The notes below the pieces were generated by a model that saw nothing but the letters and a program-made list of their open reading frames with translations, did not search any database and was not told where the DNA came from. Position numbers and translations under genes: made by a program. From positions 174,340 through 226,839 of the forward strand of contig JBBHKE010001781.1 in the NCBI GenBank assembly GCA_037447655.1: a stretch of 52,500 nt of DNA. Direction: 5' to 3'. Every line of letters begins with the position of its first letter. The first letter of the stretch is position 1. Shown here piece by piece: positions 9,657 through 17,703 of this stretch. This DNA comes from Zygnema cylindricum (Eukaryota > Streptophyta > Zygnematophyceae > Zygnematales > Zygnemataceae).

Positions 9657-10850
9657 TGAAACTCTGAGACCTCCATTGGCCCTCAAAGTATGCAGATCCA
9701 AAAGAAGCTAATCTAGATAGTGCCGACTCCAAGTTTATATAAACCCAAGTGACTGACCCCTTGACAGTCAGAACCCCAATATAGATTCACCCCTGTGAAA
9801 TAACACTTTCTGTGTGCTCAGTTCCACCACAGAATGCAAAGTTAGAATATGAGATTTGGACACATTCACCCACTTTGACTTTCCCTTAGAAATACAGCCA
9901 CCCTGGAAGACAAAAACTCTGACCGACTACACCCCTGTGTAGCCTAGACTCCCCTGAGTCCGCAGCAAAAAGAATCACTGAAAATGGTCAAGTAAATTGA
10001 TAGTTATGGCTGGCCAAAGTTTGCCATTTATACAGGGTGCTCTCTGGGAGAGGCAGCTGCCTACCCAAAATTTATCTAAGTCCTATTCCCTCTCTAAAAC
10101 TCTATCTACTGAAGTACGGCACCAATCAAATTACTGTATCGTACATAAAAGTACAGGTGCCGGTGTACTTTATGTACGGCCATTGTACGACATGGCAAAA
10201 ATGTCGACACGTGTCATATCCGGATTTGTTCCCGTAATCTCCGGAGTTGCCGCAATCCAATGTAGTGTTACCACGTGTCACTTAATGTGGCGGTGATCGC
10301 AAACCGCCAAAATCGTACGCCGCGATCTCGGCATCCTTCGCGGCCGTCCGATCAAATTTGGATTTCAATCGTGGCCGTCATAAATACCTGCGCGGTATTC
10401 TTTCCGGCGTCAAACAAACCGCGCGGTATTTATTTCGTAATCGTACCGTACGTCGTACTTTCCACAACTGTTTCTATGCAGTATCCATATAGTTCTAGTT
10501 AAATGAATTATTCTTATAGTAACTATTTAAATAAATATCATACCTCTTAATATCTAATACAATTAAGACTATCTGGATAAGACTACCGGCTATTGTCGGT
10601 TTGACAAGTGGCAAGTACCAGGATCAAATCCTGGTTCTGGCAAAACTATCTTTTACAGAAAACCCCCTATAAAACAACTGTCTGTCTCCCTCTAGACAGC
10701 ACAGGCAGCCATGGCTAACTCCTCCTTCAGTCTTCAGTGACTGCGACAAGTGTGGGGACTTGAGGAGGAGTTAGAGGCAGGCTGTCAATATCTACTATTT
10801 TGCTTTTTATTTTGCAATCTCTAGACCTAGAAAATACTTGAATTCCAACA
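9657..10850 (-). repeat. Element B 3' LTR
   Basis: In element sense it runs TGTTGGAATTCAAG to TCTCAGAGTTTCA, with its 3' end at 9657. It differs from the 5' LTR at about five substitutions plus a 2-bp indel. The tRNA-like unit is on the plus strand (about 10570-10655) and the U3 stem-loop at 10715-10774. Confidence 0.93.
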
Positions 10851-10863
10851 CTCCCCTTATTTT
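10851..10863 (-). other. Polypurine tract of element B
   Basis: The minus strand reads AAAATAAGGGGAG directly before the 3' LTR, as in A and E. Confidence 0.9.
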
Positions 10864-10868
10864 CTAGT

Positions 10869-11225
10869 CTATTTTTCTTTCAACTCCCACAAACAAGTAA
10901 ACAAACATCCCCTCCCCTTTTTCCTTTTCTTTTTCCTTTTTCCTTTTCCTTTCATAAAACTTAAGTATTTAACACAGTGCATTAAATGAACTGAAATGAT
11001 AATTATATCACACATTTTATTTAACATCCCATTTTTCTTAAATTCAAGCAAAGATTTTATCCACTTCATCACTCTTTCATCCACACACAAACCGATTTCC
11101 CTCTTGCGATCCAAATAGCCAGCCCCATTTCCAATCTGCAACATACACCTAGATGCTAACCCTTTTACAGGCACATCTTCGTCACACCAAGTAGTGATGT
11201 CAAATCCATCCACCCCCAAATATTC
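10869..11225 (-). CDS. Element B tail, RNase H-derived relic after UAG
   Basis: This stretch is in the same frame as the Gag ORF, beyond one TAG (11226-11228). It contains GVDGFDITTWCDEDVPVKGL and then KWIKSLL, matching the RNase H stretch of A (HTDITTWSDASYGDAP and MWVKSLL) with most catalytic context gone. It ends in a Lys-rich, basic tail. Element I has the equivalent region. Whether it is translated, for example by stop readthrough, is unknown; it may be only a relic. Confidence 0.55.
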   Translation of the reverse strand, partial: EYLGVDGFDITTWCDEDVPVKGLASRCMLQIGNGAGYLDRKREIGLCVDERVMKWIKSLLEFKKNGMLNKMCDIIIISVHLMHCVKYLSFMKGKGKRKKKRKKGRGCLFTCLWELKEK

Positions 11226-12851
11226 CTAAAAACCACTAGTCCCCACTAAGTTCCTCATAAGATCTATATCTTTCGTACTCATATTTTTATCCATGATAAT
11301 TACCCCATTTTCTGAACTTCCCTCACTCTCTCCCATGGAATTCTTTCCACTATTACTTTCTAATTTAGTTCCCAATAAATATTTCTTCTCCCCTAAACCT
11401 TTAATCAAATATTTCTCTTCTCCCCTATCCTTTAAAACCTCTTCGAGTTTCACTTCTCCCCTTTCCTCGGAATCCGTTGAAGTCTCCCTTTCCGACCAGT
11501 TTTCTGTTTCCCTATTGTGTATAAAATTATCCTCATTAATTTTATCTTTCCCGTTTTCACTTATGGATCCTAGATCTGACTTTCTCATTTCTAAATCATA
11601 TACTCTACACTCCTTGACATCCTCAAGTACCTCTTCTCTCTTTACTTCCCTTATACCTCCAAAAGCACACTGTTGCCTTCGAGCAATTTCTGTGTACTTT
11701 TCTCCCTTCCCCATTCTACCGATGTGAAGAAGCTCCAATTTTTCTTCATCCTCTTTCTCCTCTTCATCTTCGTCCTCCTCATCCACATTCCAACTTCTAA
11801 GTTTTTCCAAACAAGGGCATTCCTCCATATAATGACCCGGTTCCCTACAAAAGAAGCAAACCCCTTTTTTCAAAGCTCCCGTGCCTTTTCCTCTCCCTCT
11901 CTTTCCACCAAAGTTCCGATAAGGTTTACCTTTGTCTTTCTTTCTCTCATCACGCTTCCGCTCGTCACCACCGTTCTTCTCATCACGCTTCCGCTCGTCA
12001 CCGCCGTTCCTCTCATCACGATTCCGCCAATCACCACCAGCTGAAAATGCATTGACCCTGTCCTTTCCCCTACGAAGCTCCAAAGTGCTTTCCCTCACAA
12101 GAATTATCCCCATGGTAAAGCTCCAAGTCCATGAGGAGCCATCCATTGCCTGCATACGACAAATGATGTTTTCGTACTCATCTGGGAGTTTCATAAGTAG
12201 TGTATTAATCTTACTCTCCTCAGATTCTACATATCCCGCACTAGTAAGCTCAACGTATAACGCAGCAATATCATTGCAAAACTCTATCATGCTACCGCCT
12301 TTATAAACGTAGGCATCTATTTCCTGTTTTACTAATTGCTGCCTCTGAATAGTCTCACTCTTATAAATCTGAATTAGTGCTTCCCATATATCTGAAGCTT
12401 TGGTTAGACTTAAAAGAGTGATAGCTATCGACTTAGACACATATCTAAGTATGAGATGTTTTGCTATAGTGTTTTTGTATTCCCATATTTTTGTGTCATT
12501 TTCTTCAGTTTTAATCCCTACATGTGGTACCATAGCTGAGAGCCTAGCTCCCCTCACCATAGGTGTCCCTTTTTCCTTCTCCCCTATTTCCCCATCCACG
12601 GAAAGGTTTTTCCCTTCACCTTCCGTTGCATCTGAACTCCGGGTGATATTCTGGACAGTCTCAGATGATTCTCCGTAGTAAGCTCCTCCAAAGCTAGGTG
12701 GCGGACATCTCACTTGTCCCGCAACAATTCCCCATAAGTGCTTCTCGAAAAGCAATCCCTCCATTGTAAACGCCCAATACGTGAAGCCTGTTCCATCAAA
12801 CATAGGCACCCTAGATGGTGGGCCCATAACCTGAAACTCTGAGACCTCCAT
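11226..12851 (-). CDS. Element B Gag with pol-derived acidic tail
   Basis: This is an intact 541-codon frame. The ATG (12849-12851) lies in the 5' LTR and the frame crosses the PBS, giving EFQVMGPPSRVP. Residues 1 to about 330 match A's Gag, with motifs such as YKGGSMIEFCND. The knuckle CFFCREPGHYMEEC (about 332-345) is complete. After CAFGGIRE, where A continues into the protease DSGA, B jumps to CRVYDLEMRK (from the integrase C-terminus), then to LGEKKYLLGTKLE (end of RT) and GVIIMDKNMS, so protease, integrase core and RT core are deleted. The tail is strongly acidic. The product is probably a capsid protein with an added tail. Confidence 0.85.
   Translation of the reverse strand: MEVSEFQVMGPPSRVPMFDGTGFTYWAFTMEGLLFEKHLWGIVAGQVRCPPPSFGGAYYGESSETVQNITRSSDATEGEGKNLSVDGEIGEKEKGTPMVRGARLSAMVPHVGIKTEENDTKIWEYKNTIAKHLILRYVSKSIAITLLSLTKASDIWEALIQIYKSETIQRQQLVKQEIDAYVYKGGSMIEFCNDIAALYVELTSAGYVESEESKINTLLMKLPDEYENIICRMQAMDGSSWTWSFTMGIILVRESTLELRRGKDRVNAFSAGGDWRNRDERNGGDERKRDEKNGGDERKRDERKKDKGKPYRNFGGKRGRGKGTGALKKGVCFFCREPGHYMEECPCLEKLRSWNVDEEDEDEEEKEDEEKLELLHIGRMGKGEKYTEIARRQQCAFGGIREVKREEVLEDVKECRVYDLEMRKSDLGSISENGKDKINEDNFIHNRETENWSERETSTDSEERGEVKLEEVLKDRGEEKYLIKGLGEKKYLLGTKLESNSGKNSMGESEGSSENGVIIMDKNMSTKDIDLMRNLVGTSGF
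11946..12044 (-). repeat. 33-bp tandem repeat in element B gag
   Basis: CTCATCACG recurs at 11946, 11979 and 12012, a 33-bp period encoding NGGDERKRDEK-like units just before the zinc knuckle. Element I has only one copy-equivalent (GGDWQKRDERKKD), so B has gained about two charged 11-residue units. Confidence 0.8.
12817..12831 (-). other. PBS of element B
   Basis: The minus strand reads GGTTATGGGCCCACC next to the 5' LTR, identical to A and E. It is translated as VMGPP in Gag. Confidence 0.85.
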
Positions 12852-13746
12852 TGGCCCTCAGAGTATGCAGATCCAAAAGAAGCTAATCTAGATAGTGCCG
12901 ACTCCAAGTTAATATAAACCCAAGTGACTGACCCCTTGACAGTCAGAACCCCAATATAGATTCACCCCTGTGAAATAACACTTTCTGTGTGCTCAGTTCC
13001 ACCACAGAATGCAAAGTTAGAATATGAGATTTGGACACATTCACCCACTTTGACTTTCCCTTAGAAATACAGCCACCCTGGCAGACAAAAACTCTGACCG
13101 ACTACACCCCTGTGTAGCCTAGACTCCCCTGAGTCCGCAGCAAAAAGAATCACTGAAAATGGTCAAGTAAATTGATAGTTATGGCTGGCCAAAGTTTGCC
13201 ATTTATACAGGGTGCTCTCTGGGAGAGGCAGCTGCCTACCCAAAATTTATCTAAGTCCTATTCCCTCTCTAAAACTCTATCTACTGAAGTACGGCACCAA
13301 TCAAATTACTGTATCGTACATAAAAGTACAGGTGCCGGTGTACTTTATGTACGGCCATTGTACGACATGGCAAAAATGTCGACACGTGTCATATCCGGAT
13401 TTGTTTCCCTGTAATCTCCGGAGTTGCCGCAATCCAATGTAGTGTTACCACGTGTCACTTAATGTGGCGGTGATCGCAAACCGCCAAAATCGTACGCCGC
13501 GATCTCGGCATCCTTCGCGGCCGTCCGATCAAATTTGGATTTCAATCGTGGCCGTCATAAATACCTGCGCGGTATTCTTTCCGGCGTCAAACAAACCGCG
13601 CGGTATTTATTTCGTAATCGTACCGTACGTCGTACTTTCCACAACTGTTTCTATGCAGTATCCATATAGTTCTAGTTAAATGAATTATTCTTATAGTAAC
13701 TATTTAAATAAATATCATACCTCTTAATATCTAATACAATTAAGAC

Positions 13747-13831
13747 TATCTGGATAAGACTACCGGCTATTGTCGGTTTGACAAGTGGCAGGTACCAGGA
13801 TCAAATCCTGGTCCTGGCAAAACTATCTTTT
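13747..13831 (+). other. Antisense tRNA-like unit in LTR B
   Basis: On the plus strand, opposite to B, GGATAAGACTACCGGC (A-box-like, from about 13752) is followed about 45 bp later by GGATCAAATCC (B-box-like, 13798-13808) and TTTT (13828-13831). CCAGG and CCTGG form a T-arm-like stem with a 7-base loop. The stretch from 13791 matches the T-arm part of plant initiator tRNA-Met at about 22 of 27 positions (tRNA recalled from memory). Confidence 0.55.
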
Positions 13832-13891
13832 ACAGAAAACCCCCTATAAAACAACTGTCTGTCTCCCTCTAGACAGCACAGGCAGCCATGG

Positions 13892-13951
13892 CTAACTCCT
13901 CCTTCAGTCTTCAGTGACTGCGACAAGTGTGGGGACTTGAGGAGGAGTTAG
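13892..13951 (-). other. U3 stem-loop with conserved loop (B)
   Basis: CTAACTCCTCC (13892-13902) and GGAGGAGTTAG (13941-13951) form a perfect 11-bp stem. The loop contains AGTGACTGCGACAAGTGTGG, the complement of the conserved loop word. The 3' LTR copy has the same perfect stem at 10715-10725 and 10764-10774. Confidence 0.75.
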
Positions 13952-14032
13952 AGGCAGGCTGTCAATATCTACTATTTTGCTTTTTATTTTGCAATCTCTA
14001 GACCTAGAAAATACTTGAATTCCAACAATAAT

Positions 14033-14578
14033 CCAACGGCGCACATCATCGCCGAAATCCCGGAGTGGTCATTTTGGCATTTAGTTACGTGGCATGACTT
14101 GGCGCCACGTGGGAAGACATCATTCGGTCGCGGGAATTCCGAGGAACGTACGGACGAGTGGAAAGTGGACACGCGTCCACTTAATGGCCTTGTCGTACAG
14201 AGGCCGTACAGAAAGTACATCGGCAGTAGTACTTTCTAGTACTATATAGTTTTGTGATTGGTTCGTACCGGCAGTAGATAGGAGCTGTGAGAGGGAATTA
14301 GGAAAAACTAGGACTTAGGAAAATTTAGGTAGATAGTCCTCTCTCTCAGAGAGTTTGTATAAATTGGCATCTTTGCCACCCTATAACTTATCGCCTGGTT
14401 GGCCGTTTTCAGTGATTCTTTTTTCTACGGACTCAGGGGAGTCCAGGCTACACAGGGGTGCAGTCAAATTGTCAGTTTGCCTTCTTGGGCAGCAGTGGTT
14501 GTGGCTTAAAGTGGGTTAGTTAAATACTATCTAGAGGCTTCCTGTATTCTGTGGTCCAATGGAGGACACAGAATTGCA
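14033..14578 (+). repeat. Element A 3' LTR, right part
   Basis: It resumes after B and its ATAAT duplication, and is identical by eye to 4272-4817. The two parts sum to 1042 bp, exactly the 5' LTR length. It ends ATTGCA before the CTAAT duplication (14579-14583). Confidence 0.95.
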
Positions 14579-14583
14579 CTAAT

Positions 14584-15042
14584 CATGGCCGTCCGATTTA
14601 TTTCGGCATTTCATTTCGACCGTCGAAACAAATGTCTGTACTATTTGTTTCATCCGGTACTTAAAAGTTCAATTGTTTCTATGCCATATAAACCGTAATT
14701 CAGTTAAATGGAAAACCCTACTAAATACTAATTAATCATCTACCAAACCCATTACGTCCTAGCACTAGTCCTAGACTAAACGGATAAGGCTAACACCTAG
14801 TGGTGACTTGACGGACGGTAGGTACCAGGATCAATTCCTGGGTCTGCAAATACCTTTTTGGTAAGTCAACTAAATCTACACCCTTTCTCCATAGAGAGCC
14901 TAGGCAGCCATGGCTCTAGCTCCGTGTCTAGCCTTTAGTGACTACAACAAGTGTGGGGGCTTGGAGAAGGGAGTTAGAGGCACACTGCCTATGCTCTTTT
15001 TCCTGTACTAAAACAGACCTAGAAAATACTCAAATATCAACA
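14584..15042 (-). repeat. Solo LTR D1, last segment
   Basis: It continues D1 from 3775 after element A (compare GCGCTAACCATGGCCGTC in D2 near 17390) and ends ATATCAACA at 15042, followed by GAAGG. It contains a 160-bp block (about 14695-14854) with the tRNA-like unit that D2 lacks, and the U3 stem-loop CTCTAGCTCC 14914-14923 with GGAGTTAGAG 14970-14979. Confidence 0.9.
14769..14859 (+). other. Antisense tRNA-like unit in LTR D1
   Basis: On the plus strand, opposite to D1, CGGATAAGGCTAAC is followed by GGATCAATTCC (14828-14838) and TTTTT (14855-14859). CCAGG and CCTGG flank a 7-base loop. It belongs to the 160-bp block that is absent from D2. Confidence 0.55.
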
Positions 15043-15047
15043 GAAGG

Positions 15048-16541
15048 CTAGGGAGAGGACTTCCGGGACCCTGGATACAAAAGCTCTTTTAGCACAGTTG
15101 CGGAGAAAATCATCAAAAGTCTTGTCCAAAGAACCCGAAATCTTCGCTGTAAATGGGACAAACTCGTCTGCTAGGTCTCGGTGGGCGTAATCCCTTTCTT
15201 TAAAAGCCGCTGCCTCCCAAGCCGCCACGTCGTATGTACTGCCGCCAAGAAGAAACGTGGGTCCCAGTCGGATCACTAAAGACCACATCACCCAAGGTCC
15301 GCCAAGTCCCGTGGAGGAAAACTAAGTCAACCCGAGGACTTCAGAGGCCACTAGATTGGGAACGAGGAGGTAAGATAGGAGAAACTTCCCCCTTCACAGT
15401 GTAGCCTGCTTCGACGCCAATCGCAAGAATCACATCACAAACCAAATCATGCTCGACTGTACATTCACCCCTCGTGAGCAACGAAGTAAATGGATGCCGT
15501 CAAAGTCAATAGGTTGGTTGCAAACGCAGTTGGGGCGCCCAAGAAACGGAGGGTGAGGCAAACCCAACCAAAGGCGGATAGAAGAGGTAAACTGGTCAGA
15601 CGTCAATTGAAGTGTCGAAATAATGGGTGTTGCTTGTAACCACGCACCAGACCCCCACCCAAAACACGAGTGTAAACGAGCACGTAATTGACCTGAAGGT
15701 AGCGCATTTAATAGATCATGGAATTCAGCGACTGCCAACTGCTCAGATATGCGTTGTTGTAAATGGAAGTTATTGACGGCAATAAGAGACGGAAAGGGTG
15801 GCACTAAGTTTCAGGCATTTGGCGGTAGGAGTGCACGAGCGGAGAAATGAGCCTGATGAAAAGGAAAAATATTTTCCTCTACTTTAGGGACGGCTTGGGC
15901 TAGAATAGAAACATCATTTGCTATGAAACAAGAAGTGATGGCGCGCGCCAAATCCCAACTACCCAAATAAGCCGTAGGAGCAACTCGAGCCACCGGTATC
16001 AAACTTAAACCCCCGTTGGAAATTGGAAGGCTAGCCTGACGGTGTGCAAACGAGCCCTCAAGCCGATTAAAAATCCCATGCCCAACAAGGTGATGGAGAA
16101 CACTAAAAAGTCGATCGTCGAACTCCTTTAGAGAGGACAAAAATTAAGTCGTTGGTGGTAATGTCCGAGCGAGATAGACAGGACTTTGAGCAAAACAACA
16201 AGTGAGGATTTAAAATGCCGCCTAGGAGTCGGAGAGCATAGGAAAGTCATCAAGGTGCAAGAGGTCCTCCAACAAAGCATCGGTGACAACTTGGTTCACA
16301 AAAGATGGGGCACCAATATGAGAACCTAAAGCTTTAATACCATCCGTCCGAGATGAAATTCGAAAACACACAGGAACAGGGAAGTCTAAAGGTAAGCCTT
16401 GCGGGCACCAAGCCACACATTTAGACGACCGATCTGACAAACGAATCCGACGAAGTTGCTCTACAAAATGGGAAAATGCTGATAAAACTTGGTCACGATA
16501 GCCCACAATATGAGTATCATCCGCGATGGAAGGGAATAAAC
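15048..16541 (-). pseudogene. LINE reverse transcriptase, palm to C-terminus (segment 2 of 4)
   Basis: The minus strand from 16541 reads SIADDTHIVGYRDQ (catalytic ADD box, with Ile where YADD or FADD is common), then thumb-like sequence, then LPISNGGLSLIPVARVAPTA (near 16050), the Cys/His cluster CVCNQPIDFDGIHLLRC (near 15500) and VAAWEAAAFKERDYAHRDL (near 15200). These are typical in that order of the LINE-type RTs of early-diverging plants. Frames shift several times and stops occur, so the copy is inactive. It joins 17704 through D2's TAAAC duplication and 1745 through D1's GAAGG duplication. Confidence 0.8.
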
Positions 16542-17698
16542 TGAAATTCTATGGGCTTCATTGCCACACAGAATTCGCATATCAAAAGAAGCTAATCTAG
16601 ATAGTGCTGACTCCAAGTTTATATAAGCCCAAATGATTGACCCCTTGACAATCAGAACCCTATTAAAGCTTCACCCTTGTGAAGCGAGACTTTCTGTGTG
16701 TTCAGTTCCACCACAGAATGCAAAGTTAGAATACGTGATTTGGATACATTCACCCACTTTGACTTTCCTTTAGAAATGCAGCCACCCATCCAGGCAAAAA
16801 CTCTGACCGACTTCAACCCTGTGTAGCCTCGACTCCCTTGAGTCCGGAGCAAAAAGAATCACTGAAAATGACCAAGTAAATTAATAGTTATGGCTCGCCA
16901 AAATTTGACTTTTATACAGATGCTCTCTGGGAGAGAGGTGGCTACCTACCCGAAATGTTCTAAGTCCTAAAACCACTCTCTAAACCCTCTAATACTGAGG
17001 TAGGGACCAATCACATTACTGTAAAGTACATAAAGGTACAGGTGCCGCTGTACCTTTTGTACAACCATCGTACGACATGGCTAAAATGTCAACACATGTC
17101 TAATCCGGATTCGCTCTTATAATCTCCGGAAATCCTGCCTCCAAATCTTATCTCTCCACGTGGGGCCATGTCATGCTACGTCAAGAAAACGGTACCAAAC
17201 AAGAATGTACAGGTGCCGGAGTACTTTCTGTAGGGACATTGTACGATATTGCCATAATGTGACATTTATAACATCCGGATTTGTTGTGTTCCGTTCTGAA
17301 GATTCCGCAACCCGTATGATGTCACCACGTGTCATCCGGAGTGGTGACGTCCGCAAAACGCCAAATTATCCTTTCCGTGAAACTGGCGCTAACCATGGCC
17401 GTCTGATATATATCGTCATTTAATACGGACCGTCAAAACAAATGTCCGTACTATTTGTTTCGTCCGGTACTAAAAGTAAAATTGTTTCTATGTCCTATAT
17501 AGCATAAACCTTTTGGTAAGTCTACCCACTTTTCCCCCTATCTTCTCTAGAGAGCTTAGGTAGCCATGGCTCTAGCTCCCTCTCCAGCCTTCAGTGACTA
17601 CAACAAGTGTGGGGGCTTAGAGAAGGGAGTTAGAGGCAGACTGCCTCTGCTATTTTCCTATCCTAAATAAAGACCTAGAAAATACTCAAATATCAACA
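16542..17698 (-). repeat. Solo LTR D2
   Basis: A 1157-bp LTR in minus orientation, running TGAAATTCTATGGGC to ATATCAACA, with TAAAC duplications at 16537-16541 and 17699-17703. It is the same family as D1 but lacks the 160-bp tRNA-like block (junction 17510/17511, AAACC next to TTTTGG). It keeps the stem-loop, GTAC words and TATAAAA (complement, near 16911). It interrupts the LINE RT just before the ADD box. Confidence 0.92.
17570..17635 (-). other. U3 stem-loop with conserved loop (D2)
   Basis: CTCTAGCTCCCTCTC (17570-17584) pairs with GAGAAGGGAGTTAGAG (17620-17635) with one G-U and one bulge. The loop contains AGTGACTACAACAAGTGTGG. The stem differs in sequence from that of B but pairs equally well. 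Confidence 0.75.
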
Positions 17699-17703
17699 TA
17701 AAC

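Larger units (their letters stand above)
9657..14027 (-). mobile_element. Element B: compact gag-only copia derivative
   Basis: This is a 4371-bp element in minus orientation, nested in A's 3' LTR, with ATAAT duplications (9652-9656, 14028-14032). It has two LTRs of 1194 and 1196 bp, PBS, a 541-codon Gag-type ORF, a short pol-derived tail and a polypurine tract. There is no protease, integrase core or RT core, so it must borrow enzymes. Element I shares the same architecture, so this is a family and not a one-off deletion. It resembles the plant TR-GAG class. Confidence 0.9.
12832..14027 (-). repeat. Element B 5' LTR
   Basis: 1196 bp, ending at 14027 next to the duplicated ATAAT. In element sense it holds the stem-loop (13892-13951), a tRNA-like unit on the opposite strand (13747-13831), a GTAC hairpin near 13315-13355 and TATAAAT (complement of 13201-13207). 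The Gag ATG is 20 bp from its 3' end. Confidence 0.93.
3776..14578 (+). mobile_element. Element A: full Ty1/copia retrotransposon
   Basis: The complete element has two LTRs of 1042 bp, PBS, one gag-pol frame and a polypurine tract. CTAAT is duplicated at 3771-3775 and 14579-14583. Without nested element B it is 6427 bp. Domain order Gag, protease, integrase, RT, RNase H places it in Ty1/copia. By eye the two LTRs are identical, so the insertion looks very recent, yet the body has two nonsense codons and a lost integrase catalytic residue. Its body is nearly identical to that of E. Confidence 0.95.

Noticed and set aside
1746-17698. D1 and D2 as the two LTRs of one minus-strand element
   Set aside because: Each has its own perfect 5-bp duplication (GAAGG, TAAAC) and the DNA between them is LINE, not gag-pol.
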